Shown here: positions 42,820 through 51,636 of the stretch, piece after piece
Numbering within the stretch: position 1 is the first letter of the stretch
How the letters are laid out: each line of letters starts with the position of its first letter
Assembly (NCBI GenBank): GCA_041402045.1
Contig: JAWKSZ010000006.1
Coordinates: 1 to 64,000 of the forward strand
Direction: 5' to 3'
Source: JAGQRJ01 sp041402045
Lineage (GTDB): Bacteria; Planctomycetota; J058
DNA: 64,000 nucleotides
Notes under the pieces: model-generated
Databases searched by the model: none
Seen by the model: only the letters and a program-made list of their open reading frames with translations
Told to the model about the DNA's origin: nothing
Made by a program: the position numbers and the translations under genes

Positions 42820-43668
42820 GTGTACACCAAGATTCTCCTGCCGCTCGACACGTCCGACATGGCCCGCAAGATCCTGCTCCCCCTGGGGTCGCTCCTGGGA
42901 GCCGAGCCGATCGAGTGGGTGACCTTGCTCGGTGTCGTGGACGAGGGCGCGGGCAAGGACGCTCAGGACGCCGAGTTCTCCGAGCTGCAGGCGGTGCAGG
43001 AGGAGCTCACCCGCCAGGGCGTCCGCGCGCGCGTGCGCATGAAGACCGGCAAGCCCGCCGAGGGGATCCTCGACGCGGTCGACGAGCTGAAGCCCGACCT
43101 GGTGGCCATGGCGACCCACGGCCGCAGCGGGATCTCGCGCTGGATCCGCGGGAGCGTCGCCGAGCGCGTGCTCCGGCACTGCCCGGTCCCGGTGCTCATG
43201 TGCAACAAGGCGAGCCTCGACGGCGTCTCGCCCCACGGCGCCTTCAGCTCGATCGTGGTGCCCCTCGACGGCTCGGAGCTCGCGGCGGAGGTCCTGCCCC
43301 ACGTCCGGGAGGTCGCCAAGCTCTACGGGAGCACCCTGCACCTGATCCGGGTGCAGCCCTTCCTCTACAGCACCGTCGCCGACCTGGGCCCCATGCCCGC
43401 GGCCTGGGAGCCGGAGAACATCACCAAGGCCCTCGAGCCCACCGCCGACGCCCTGCGCAAGGAGGGCTTCGTGGTCCGGGTGCACGCCGGCCTGGGCGAC
43501 GAGGCGCTGGAGATCATCAAGCTCGCCGAGCGCCAGCACGCCGACCTGATCGCGCTGACCACCCACGGCCGCAGCGGCGTCTCGCGCTGGGCCTTCGGCT
43601 CGGTCGCCGAGCGCGTCGTGCGCCACGCGCCCTGCCCCCTGCTCCTGCTCCGCCACCAGGAGAGCTAG
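42820..43668 (+). CDS. Tandem universal stress protein (two UspA domains)
   Basis: A 282-residue cytoplasmic protein made of two UspA domains (about 1-140 and 145-282). Each carries the nucleotide-binding loop THGRSG-x-SRW...GSVAERV (first THGRSGISRWIRGSVAERVL; second THGRSGVSRWAFGSVAERVV), characteristic of ATP-binding members. UspA proteins rise under starvation and stress. The GTG start gives MYTKILLPLDTSD, the normal first strand, with GGAGGGA just upstream. It converges on the FHA gene, with the repeat element at 43682 between them. Confidence 0.9.
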   Translation: MYTKILLPLDTSDMARKILLPLGSLLGAEPIEWVTLLGVVDEGAGKDAQDAEFSELQAVQEELTRQGVRARVRMKTGKPAEGILDAVDELKPDLVAMATHGRSGISRWIRGSVAERVLRHCPVPVLMCNKASLDGVSPHGAFSSIVVPLDGSELAAEVLPHVREVAKLYGSTLHLIRVQPFLYSTVADLGPMPAAWEPENITKALEPTADALRKEGFVVRVHAGLGDEALEIIKLAERQHADLIALTTHGRSGVSRWAFGSVAERVVRHAPCPLLLLRHQES

Positions 43669-43681
43669 AGGGCTCGTTTCA

Positions 43682-44078
43682 GGGGGTCTGTCCCAGACCC
43701 CCACCCCCCTCGGGCTCACCCCCAAGGGGCTCGCGGCTGGCTTCGCCAGCCCCTGCGCGCTCGCGGCTTCGCCGCTCGCCGGCCGATCCGTGAGGTCCCT
43801 ACGCGGCGCTCCGCGGACACGCGCGCTTGGCCCGGATCCGACGCGCCGAACCTCGCGCGGGTCGCCTCGCGAGCGGCGTCAGCCGCGAGCGCGCAGCGCG
43901 CGCGAAGCGCGCGCGAGCCCCTTGGGGGTGAGGCCGAGCAGCTTGCTGCGGGCCGAGGGTCTGGGACAGACCCCCATGAGGCAGGCCGAGGGGTCTGGGA
44001 CAGACCCCCATGAGGCAGGCCGAGGGGTTTGGGGACAGACCCCCATGAGCAGGCCGAGGGGTCTGGGACAGACCCCCA
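43682..44078. repeat. Composite repeat: inverted arms plus four tandem 33-34-bp units
   Basis: The left part (43682-43735) and right part (43912-43970) are inverted: CTCGGGCTCACCCCCAAGG in 43709-43735 is matched by 43912-43938, and GGTCTGTCCCAGACC at 43685-43699 by GGTCTGGGACAGACC. The right side then carries four tandem units starting at 43951, 43984, 44018 and 44052 (GGCCGAGGGGTCTGGGACAG, then ACCCCCATGAGGCA), each with the small palindrome GGTCTG-GGA-CAGACC. The element runs through the 3' end of the FHA gene. There are no spacers, so it is not CRISPR. Confidence 0.75.
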
Positions 44079-44570
44079 CCCTAATCGAGCTGCGCGCAGC
44101 CAGCGGTGGAACGTGTCCGGGGTGTGGAACACCGCGCCCACGCGGGCGATCCCGATCGCGGAGCCGGGCTGGAGCTCGGTCTTGGTCTGCGCGGGAATCC
44201 GCGCGCCCTGGACGAAGGTGCCGTTCGAGGAGCCCGCGTCCACGACCACCGGCGGCTCGCCGGGGTTGAACATGAAGTAGCAGTGGAACTTCGAGACCCC
44301 CGCGGCCTTGAGGATCACGTCGTTGTTGCGCGCGCGCCCGAGCGTGATCATGTGCCCGAAGGCGTTGCCACCCGGGCGCTTGTTGAGCACGCCGATCGTG
44401 GGCAGCGTCCCCTGGCTGAGGCCGTCGGCGGAGATCGTCTGCACCGCGTCGCTCTCGAGGGCCACGAAGGGCTCGATCACCAACACCGGGTGCGGGTGCT
44501 CGGCTTTGAAGGCCGACAGGTCCATGCGGACCGCGCGGCCAATGAACGGCGTCAGCGAGAGGAGGGCCAT
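43716..44570 (-). CDS. FHA-domain protein whose C-terminus is encoded by a repeat element
   Basis: FHA domains bind phospho-threonine peptides. The domain (about residues 58-150) has the pocket motifs LGRARNNDV, VSKFHCYF and GSSNGTFVQGARI. It is cytoplasmic and small. From about residue 157 on, the 128 C-terminal residues are encoded by the composite repeat (WGSVPDPSAC-type peptides, then Arg/Ala-rich sequence) and look like read-through of an insertion, not a selected domain; the original stop was probably near 44095. The gene overlaps the end of rlmN by 19 bases and has GGGAAG as ribosome-binding site, so the two are co-transcribed. Why an rRNA methyltransferase and an FHA protein are coupled is unknown. 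Confidence 0.75.
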   Translation of the reverse strand: MALLSLTPFIGRAVRMDLSAFKAEHPHPVLVIEPFVALESDAVQTISADGLSQGTLPTIGVLNKRPGGNAFGHMITLGRARNNDVILKAAGVSKFHCYFMFNPGEPPVVVDAGSSNGTFVQGARIPAQTKTELQPGSAIGIARVGAVFHTPDTFHRWLRAARLGWGSVPDPSACSWGSVPKPLGLPHGGLSQTPRPASWGSVPDPRPAASCSASPPRGSRALRARCALAADAAREATRARFGASDPGQARVSAERRVGTSRIGRRAAKPRARRGWRSQPRAPWG

Positions 44571-45610
44571 GGTGCTTCCCGGTCCGCAGCATAGCCCGCC
44601 AACTGCCCGCACGCGCCCCCGACCCCGAGGCCCAGCGAACGGCGCACGGTCGTGACGTAGCCCGCCTCGCGCAGCGCGGCGGCGAAGGCCTCGACCCGCT
44701 CCGGGGGGCTGGGCTCGAGCTCGGGCGCGTGGGCCACGGGGTTCATGGGGATCAGGTTCACGTGCACGCGGAGCCCGCGCAGGAACGCGAGCAGCGCCGC
44801 CAGGTCGGCGTCGGTGTCCGTGCGCTCGCGCAGCAAGAGCACCTCGACCATGACCCCCCGCGGGTTGATCGCGGCCACCTCGTCCAGCGCGGCGCGCAGG
44901 GCCTCGAGGCCGTGGCGGGCGGTGACCGGGATCAGCGCCTCCCGCGCCTCGGGCCGCGCCGTGTGCAGGCTCAGCGCCAGCCCCAGTCGGGGGAAGCGGC
45001 GCGCGAGGCGCACCAACCCGTCGGGCACCCCCACCGTCGAGACCAGCACGTGCTGCGGCTGGAGCGCGAAGCCGCCGGGGGAGGTCAGCTCCTCGAGGGC
45101 GGCCTCGACCGCGTCCTGGTTGTGCAGCGGCTCGCCCATGCCCATGAACACGACGTTGCGCACGCGGCGCTCCTCGTCGCGCAGCGCGCGGTTGGCGAGG
45201 GTCAGCTGGTCGAGGATCTCTGCGGCGTCGAGGTTGCCCGCGAGGCCCGCGGCGCCCGTGGCGCAGAACCCGCAGCGCGCGGCGCAGCCTGCCTGGGAGG
45301 ACACACAGAGCGTCGTGCGCCCGCTCTGGATCCGGAGGATCATGGCCTCGATCAAGTGCCCGGCCGCGGTCTCGAGCACGAGCTTGGTCGCGCCGTCCCC
45401 GGCGTCCACGCGCTCGCGCAGGCCGAGGGTGTGGAAGCGCACCTCGGCCCCCGCCGCCTGCTCGAGCTCGCGCGGAAGCTGAGCCAGCGCCTGGGCCGGG
45501 TCGACCCCGCGCTTGAGGAAGGCGTGGCGCAGTTGGCGCGCGCCGTAGGGGTCCTCGCGCCGCTCGCGGAACCACGTCTCCAAGCCCGTGGCGTCGTAGA
45601 CGCTGACCAC
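44552..45610 (-). CDS. rlmN: Radical SAM 23S rRNA/tRNA adenine-C2 methyltransferase
   Basis: RlmN methylates C2 of A2503 in 23S rRNA and of A37 in some tRNAs. The 352-residue protein has the radical SAM cluster motif Cys109-x3-Cys113-x2-Cys116 (CAARCGFC), the preceding CVSSQAG, MGMGEPLHN, SLHTARPEAREALIPV and the C-terminal catalytic Cys334 (GGACGQLAG) which forms the covalent intermediate. The equivalent residues in RlmN/Cfr define the reaction. The GTG at 45610 is chosen because GGAGGG lies 6 bases upstream; the frame extends further. The N-terminal accessory domain is somewhat short. It heads an operon with the FHA gene. Confidence 0.9.
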   Translation of the reverse strand: MVSVYDATGLETWFRERREDPYGARQLRHAFLKRGVDPAQALAQLPRELEQAAGAEVRFHTLGLRERVDAGDGATKLVLETAAGHLIEAMILRIQSGRTTLCVSSQAGCAARCGFCATGAAGLAGNLDAAEILDQLTLANRALRDEERRVRNVVFMGMGEPLHNQDAVEAALEELTSPGGFALQPQHVLVSTVGVPDGLVRLARRFPRLGLALSLHTARPEAREALIPVTARHGLEALRAALDEVAAINPRGVMVEVLLLRERTDTDADLAALLAFLRGLRVHVNLIPMNPVAHAPELEPSPPERVEAFAAALREAGYVTTVRRSLGLGVGGACGQLAGYAADREAPWPSSR

Positions 45611-45822
45611 CCGCTTCCCTCCGAGGCGCCATGATAGGCGAGGTCCAGGCGCCCGCAACGCGCGAGCGGAGGCCGCAGGCCCGCCCTAAGCCGCTGCGCC
45701 GAAAGGCGTTCAGGGTGGCCGCCGACCTCCGCGCGCGCCAAATCTCACGACCCGGCCCCCCCAAAACGCGGGGGCGCTTGTGAGACCGGCATACCCGAGA
45801 ACGAACCTAAGGGAGGTCGATC

Positions 45823-47316
45823 GTGAGCAAGAGTCAGCCGTTTTCTTCGAACGCCGTGCGCTGGAGCGCCGCCACCCTGGGCCTGCTGGGCGCAGCCCTG
45901 GGCTTCAACGCGATCCGCGACGCCAACGCCTCGCCCCCTGACGTCTGCGTCCTGGAGCAGCCGATCGAGCCCGTGCAGGTCACGCCGCTCCCCGTGGTGA
46001 TCCAGCCCAACGGGACGTCGAACGCGGCCTGCGCCCAGCTGCAGGCCAGCCTCAGCCAGGGCACCCTGGTGCGCGGCGCCGACGGCGAGCTCTACCTGCA
46101 CTGCGGGGTCACCGTGAACGAGGACCCCCGGGTCGACGCGCCCCGCCGCCCGCTGGACCTGGCCCTGGTCCTCGACACCTCGGGCAGCATGCAGAACGCC
46201 ATGGAGCTCCTGCGCCAGGCCACCCTCGGCGCGGTGGAGCGCATGGGACCCGACGACCGGCTCACGATCGTGGCCTACTCCTCGTCGGCCCGCCTGGTCT
46301 ACAGCGGCTACCCCGCCCGGGAGGAGCGCGCGACCCTCGAGCAGCTGATCCAAGGGCTGCAGGCCACCGGCAACACCCACCTCAGCGCCGGGATCGAGCT
46401 CGCCGAGCAGCACCTCTCCGGCGACATGCGCTGCCGCTGCCTGGGGGACTGCGACCACCTGGCGCGCCCCGGCGCGGTCAAGCGCATGCTCGTGCTGACC
46501 GACGGCCTGGCCAACCTCGGCGTGACCGACCCGCAGGGCCTGGCCGCGATCGTGACCCGCGTGCGCAGCCACGGCAGCGCGGTGACCAGCCTCGGCCTCG
46601 GCGCGCAGTTCAACGAGGAGCTGCTCGCGAACCTGGCCGACGCCGGCGGCGGCACCTACCACTACGTCAGCCAGGCCGGCGCCCTGGACGCGGTCTACAC
46701 CACCGAGGTCGAGGCCATGCAGGCCCTCGCCGCCAAGGACGCCGAGCTCGTGATCCAGACCCAGGACGGCACCCTGCTCAGCGAGGTCTACTACTGGCCC
46801 AGCGCCCAGGACCCCGACGCCCGCACCGTCTCGCTGGGTGACCTCAGCCGCGGCCGCTCGCTCAAGGTCATGGCGCGGATCCAGGTCGGGACCCAGCTCC
46901 CCGGTGCGACCGTCGACGTGGTCAACGTGAGCCTGCGCTTCACCGACCCCGACACCCAGGAGCGCGTGACCCTCGACCCGGTGGCCCTCTCGGTGGGCCT
47001 CACCGAGGACGCCCAGGCGGCCGCGGAGAGCGTGAACGACTCGATCGTCGAGGACCTGACCCGGGTGCGGGTCGCCCGGCAGCTCGACCGCGCTCGGGAG
47101 GCCGCCAAGGCCGGCCGCAGCGACGAGGCGCGGCGCCTGGCCATGGAGTGCAAGGAGATCGCCGGCGAGGACGGCCTGAACTACGCGACCGCCGAGGGCG
47201 AGGCCAAGCTGGACTTCGACGCCCTCGCCGACGACCTCGGGTCCGGCGCGGACTCCGAGCGCGGCCGCGCCGCCCTCAAGCAGAGCCACGCCGCCCAAAT
47301 GGGCGCTGCTCGCTAG
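45823..47316 (+). CDS. Exported von Willebrand factor A-domain protein
   Basis: The 497-residue protein begins with a hydrophobic signal segment (WSAATLGLLGAALGFNAI) and has a VWA domain (about 110-290). The metal-ion-dependent adhesion site is intact: DTSGS at 118-122, with Thr and Asp in GNTHLSAG and LVLTDGLANLG. A C-terminal beta-rich region and a helical tail (about 400-497) follow. A cysteine cluster MRCRCLGDCDH near residue 205 may bind metal or form disulfides. VWA proteins with this layout (YfbK-like) bind other surface proteins. The GTG start has GGGAGG upstream. A long hairpin follows the gene. Partner unknown. Confidence 0.82.
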   Translation: MSKSQPFSSNAVRWSAATLGLLGAALGFNAIRDANASPPDVCVLEQPIEPVQVTPLPVVIQPNGTSNAACAQLQASLSQGTLVRGADGELYLHCGVTVNEDPRVDAPRRPLDLALVLDTSGSMQNAMELLRQATLGAVERMGPDDRLTIVAYSSSARLVYSGYPAREERATLEQLIQGLQATGNTHLSAGIELAEQHLSGDMRCRCLGDCDHLARPGAVKRMLVLTDGLANLGVTDPQGLAAIVTRVRSHGSAVTSLGLGAQFNEELLANLADAGGGTYHYVSQAGALDAVYTTEVEAMQALAAKDAELVIQTQDGTLLSEVYYWPSAQDPDARTVSLGDLSRGRSLKVMARIQVGTQLPGATVDVVNVSLRFTDPDTQERVTLDPVALSVGLTEDAQAAAESVNDSIVEDLTRVRVARQLDRAREAAKAGRSDEARRLAMECKEIAGEDGLNYATAEGEAKLDFDALADDLGSGADSERGRAALKQSHAAQMGAAR

Positions 47317-47340
47317 GACGAACGGCGTCGAGTCAACGAA

Positions 47341-47370
47341 CGCAGGCGACGGCTTCGGCCGTCGCCTGCG
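47341..47370 (+). terminator. Perfect 13-bp hairpin with TTCG tetraloop
   Basis: CGCAGGCGACGGC-TTCG-GCCGTCGCCTGCG forms a very stable hairpin 24 bases after the VWA gene stop. The UUCG loop is an exceptionally stable RNA tetraloop. No T-tract follows. Confidence 0.7.
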
Positions 47371-47555
47371 CTCGTGTACGGGGTGGCTCTGCTCCTCGGG
47401 CGACTGCTGGGCTTGGCGGCGCTGCAGCACGGGTGCCGTCACCGGCGTGCACAGCCTGGGGCCGCGTTGCGTTCCATGAGCCGCCTCCCGAACCTGCGCG
47501 CTTGGGTTAGCGCTGCGGCACTTGGCGTGCGGGACTGCGCCTCGTGCTCGACTCC

Positions 47556-48167
47556 ATGGACGCCCTCTTCGTTGCCCTCGATCGCGCCTGCCCGGCCTGC
47601 GACTCGGCGGAGGGTCTGTTCAGCGAGGGTGAGCTCTGCGACGGCCCAGGGTGCTGGGCGCTGCTCCACTCCACCTGCTGGGCGCGCATGGACGGCTGCC
47701 CCTCGTGCTTCGGCGTCTCCGACGGCCCACGGGAGGTCCGCGTCCTGGGCGGGCGTCCGGCGAAGTCCTGTGGCTACTGCCACGCCGACGAGCTCGAGCG
47801 CGCGCGCTCGTGCCCGGGGTGCCAGATCGTGCTCCACGACGCGTGCTGGCTGGAGGCCGACCGCTGCCCCACGCCGGGCTGCACCTACGTGGTCTCCCTG
47901 CGCCGGGCGTCTGCCGCCATCCGCAGCTGGACCGCTCCGCGGCCCGATCCGACGGCCCGCCTGACTCCGGAGGTGCTGGCGTTCGTCGCGCTCTACCCCG
48001 GGGGACTCGGGGGGATCCTGTTCGAGGCCTGCCAGCCCGGGATCCGCTTCGCGGGCCCGAACATGGGGATCTACTTCCTCGCGAGCGCGGTCCTCGGCTG
48101 GCTGCTGTGGTTCGTGGCGAGCTGGGTGGCGGTCGGGCTCTATCGCGCCGTCCGCGCGCGGCGCTGA
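47556..48167 (+). CDS. Double RING/treble-clef-like zinc protein with C-terminal membrane segment
   Basis: The 203-residue protein has two Cys/His zinc clusters. The first is C-x2-C (CPACD), C-x4-C (CDGPGC), H-x2-C (HSTCW), C-x2-C (CPSC). The second is C-x2-C (CGYCH), C-x2-C (CPGC), H-x2-C (HDACW), and a last C-x3-type pair (CPTPGC). Each matches the Cys4-His-Cys3 RING order and spacing, like prokaryotic RING-type families described from comparative genomics. After about residue 105 comes a linker and two hydrophobic segments (FVALYPGGLGGILF; YFLASAVLGWLLWFVASWVA). Bacterial RING-like membrane proteins may link to ubiquitin-like or envelope systems. No such partner gene is seen here. ATG 47556 or GTG 47544 are both possible starts. 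Confidence 0.68.
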   Translation: MDALFVALDRACPACDSAEGLFSEGELCDGPGCWALLHSTCWARMDGCPSCFGVSDGPREVRVLGGRPAKSCGYCHADELERARSCPGCQIVLHDACWLEADRCPTPGCTYVVSLRRASAAIRSWTAPRPDPTARLTPEVLAFVALYPGGLGGILFEACQPGIRFAGPNMGIYFLASAVLGWLLWFVASWVAVGLYRAVRARR

Positions 48168-48188
48168 GGCGGGGGCCCCCGCCTCAGC
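48163..48188. terminator. Perfect 26-base palindrome containing both convergent stop codons
   Basis: GCTGAGGCGGGGG/CCCCCGCCTCAGC reads identically on both strands. It contains the TGA of the RING-like gene (48165-48167) and the TGA of valS (48184-48186). It can form a 13-bp stem in either transcript and is a likely bidirectional terminator. Confidence 0.6.
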
Positions 48189-51100
48189 CCAGCGCGGCCA
48201 GCGACTCGCGCACGCTCAGGAGCTGCCCCTCGAGCTCGGCGACCTTGGCGCGCTCGGCCTCGACCACCGCGGGCGGGGCCTTGGCCACGAAGCCCTGGTT
48301 CTCGAGCTTCTTGCGCGAGCCGGTGAGCCGCTTCTCGAGGTCCTGCTGCAGCTTGCCCAGGCGCTCGCGCTCCTTCTCCGGATCGAGCACGTCGCCCAGG
48401 AAGGCCTCGCACTCGCCGATCACCGCGGTCGCGGCGTTCGCCGGGGGCTCCACCGCGGGTCCGACGTCGAGGCTCGAGAGGTTGGCGCTGAGCTTGATCG
48501 TGTCCGCCATGCGCGAGAGCGAGGGCGCGAGCTCGGCCGGGGCCTTGATCCGCGCCTCGAGCGCCTTGCCCGGGGGCACGCCGTGGTCCTTGCGCAGGCT
48601 GCGCAGGGCGGTGACCAGCTCCTGCATGCGCACCACGTCGGCCTCGAGCGCCTCGTCGCGCCAGGCCTCGAGGCCCTGGGGCCAGGCGGCCTGGATCAGG
48701 AGCGCGCTGTCGGGCAGCGGCTCGGCGATCCCGCGCTGGGGCGCCACCTGCCGCAGCTTGGCCCACAGCGCCTCGGTAATGAACGGCATGAACGGGTGCA
48801 GCAGGCGCAGCGCCTGGTCGAGGCAGGTCACGAGCACCTGCGCCGCCGCCGGGTCGCCGTCCTTCATGCGCGGCTTGATCAGCTCGAGGTACCAGTCGCA
48901 GAGGTCGTTCCAGAAGAACGCCCGCGCCGCGCCCTGGGCCATGCTCGGGTTGTAGGCCTCGAGCTGCTGGTGCACCTCGCTCACCGCCGCGCTCAGCCGC
49001 GAGAGGATCCAGCGGTCCTCGGGCGCGAGGCCCGCGAACTCGAGCGACTGGAAGCCGAACTCACCCAGGTTCATGAGCGCGAAGCGGGTCGCGTTCCACA
49101 CCTTGGTGCAGAAGTTCCGCCCGGGGAGGAAGCGGTCGCTGGTCACCTTGGCGGTGGGCAGGTCCTCGGTCTTGCCGCCTACGTCGAACTCGCGCTTGCA
49201 CTGCTTGTTGGTGCAGGCGTAGGTGAACAGGTTCACGTGGCCGTCGGCGGTGCGCCCGTGCTTGGCGTCGGCGAGCTCGACCACCGCCTCGCAGTGCGGG
49301 CAGGTCGCCTGCACCGGGAGCCGAATGTCCTGGGTCCCGGTCTGCATGTGGCAGATCAGGTAGCGCATGGCGTCGGTGCCGTACTCGTTGATCACGTCCA
49401 CCGGGTCGATCCCGTTGCCCTTGGACTTGGACATGGTCACGCCCTTGCCGTCCAGGATCTTGGCGTGCAGGAACACGTCGGTGAACGGCAGGTCGCCCTG
49501 GGTGTAGAGCCCCATGATCACCATGCGCGCGACCCACAGTGTGAGAATGTCCCGCGCGGTCACCAGGCACGAGCCGGGGTAGTAGGTGTCGAGCGAGCTG
49601 GGGTGGCCGCCCTGAGCGCCGAGGAAGCGCTGCCCGGTCTCGATCGGGGCCGCGTCGGGGTCGGGCCAGCCCAGGGTGCTGAACGGCCACAGCGCCGAGC
49701 TGAACCAGGTGTCGAGCACGTCGGCGTCCCGCACGAGCCCGAGGGCCTCGAGCCCCGGCGCGAGGACCGCGTCGTCGGCCTCGGCGCGCAGGCACACCTG
49801 CAGCTCCAGCGGCCCCTCGGGGAGCGTGCTCAGGTCCACGTCCCGCGGGTGCTGGGCCCCGTCGTCGTCGGAGATCCAGATCCAGGCGCGCTCGGAGTGG
49901 GTCAGCTGAGCGGCCACCTTGGCCAGCTCCGCGCGATCCTCGAAGCGACGCCACCACACCGGGATCTGGTGGCCCCACCACAGCTGGCGCGAGATACACC
50001 AGTCGCGCTTCTCCGCGAGCCAGCTCGTGTAGCCGCGGCGGTAGCGCTCGCCGTCAGGGTGGAAGTCGAGCTGGAGCCCGGTCGCCGAGCGCCAGGTCCC
50101 CCCGGCGGCGTCGATCGCGGCCTGGGCCAAGCCCGGCGCGGTGAACTCCTTGGCCAGTCCGCGCCCGAAGGTCACGCCCCCGGGCACGTCGTCCATGCGC
50201 ACGAACCACTGCTTGGAGAGGAAGGGCTCGATCGGGGTCTTGCTGCGGTCGGAGTGCCCGATCTCGGTCTCGCGCTCCTCCACCTGCACCAGGAGCCCCT
50301 GGGCCTCGAGGTCCTTGACAACGCGCTCCCGCACCTCGAACCGGTCGAGGCCGGCGTAGGCCCCGGCGTTGTCGTTGTAGCGCCCGTCGGCCAGGAGCAG
50401 GTTGATCGTCTGCACGCGGTCCTTGTGCCGCTCCCACACCGCGTAGTCGTTGGGGTCGTGGGCCGGGGTGATCTTCACGCAGCCCGAGCCCAGCTCGGGC
50501 TTGGCGAGGGTCGGCGATCAGCGGGATCCGGCGCTTCATGAGCAGGGCTCGATCGTGCGCCCCTCGGCGGCCATGCGCGCCAACTCGCCAGCCGCGGCAG
50601 GACCTCGTCCGGCGCTGCTCAGGCGCTTCAGCTCGAGCCTGGGCCGCCTTCAGGTCGGCGCCTGAGCCTCCTGCGCCTTCTCCCGCGCCTTCTCGATCAG
50701 GCGCTCCAGGGCCTGGCGCGGCTCGCGGGGTGACGGGCCACCGCAGTGTCGCCGAGCATGGTCTCGGGCCGGGTCGTGGCCACCACCACGTGGTCGAGCT
50801 CGCGGGCTTGGCGTCCAGGATCGGGTAGCGCAGGTGCCAGAAGTGGCCCTGGACGGTCTTGTATTCCACCTCGTCGTTGGCGCCGCGGTCGCAGGAAACA
50901 GTCCCAGTTCTCAGGCGGTCGCCGCGGAAGATCAGCCGGTCCTGGAGCAGGCGGAAGAAGGTCTCGCGCACCGCGGCGCTGCCCTGCACGTCCATGGTGA
51001 AGCGCTGGCGCTCCCCAGTCGCAGGAGCAGCCCATTTGCTGCTGCTGGCTCACGATCCGCGCCTGGTAGGCGTCCTTCCAGGCCCAGATCCGCTCCACGA

Positions 51101-51433
51101 GCTTCTCGCGCCCCAGGTCGTGGCGGGGTCTTCCTCCTCGTCGCGCGACCGCTTCTCCACCCACGGCCTGGGTCCGCGATCGGCGTGGTCGGTGCCCGGC
51201 TGCCAAGGGTGTTCGCGCCGCGCATGCGGTGCCAGCGCACGGCAGGTCCTGCATGACGTTGTCCATGGCGTGACCCATGTGCAGCGCGCCGGTCACGTTG
51301 GGGGCAGCATCGCTGATACGTAGCGCTCGTCGCGATCGTCGGGGACAACGCGGGCGGCCTCGTCCAACCAGCGGCAGTACGGGCTCGATCGCCGCGGGCT
51401 CGCCCAGGTCTTGGGCAGCTCCGTGTCGGTCAT
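48184..51433 (-). CDS. valS: Valine-tRNA ligase, 5' third broken by several frameshifts
   Basis: ValRS charges tRNA-Val and edits mischarged threonine; it is essential. The body (50478-48184) is an intact frame with the editing and catalytic regions: MKITPAHDPNDYAVW, RDWCISRQLWWGHQIPVWW, the KMSKS equivalent TMSKSKGN and the anticodon-binding and C-terminal coiled-coil domains. The N-terminus begins at ATG 51433 (MTDTELPK), and the HIGH motif is seen as NVTGALHMGHAMDN (about 51300-51260). Between 51410 and 50440, however, the code moves among frames at least four times (fragments MRGANTLGSRAPTT, WAWKDAYQARIVSQQQQMG, NWDCF). An intact gene with sequence errors is by far the likeliest explanation. 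No second valS is seen. Confidence 0.9.
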
Positions 51434-51636
51434 GTCGTCTCCCGTGAGCCCTGACCGGCGCCAGAACCACCTGCGCTGTCGCGGGAAGCACCTCGCCCGC
51501 GCCGCGCTCTCCGGGGGTCAGCCCGTGGTGCAGGTCGAGGCCTGGCCGCGGCGCACGGACCTGCGGCTCACCGAGCTCGACGCCCTCGCGCGCTGAGCGG
51601 CTGGCCCCGACAGCCTCGAACGCCTACAACGGAGTC

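Noticed and set aside
43951..44078. Possible CRISPR array
   Set aside because: The four 33-34-bp units are directly joined with no spacers, and there are no cas genes.
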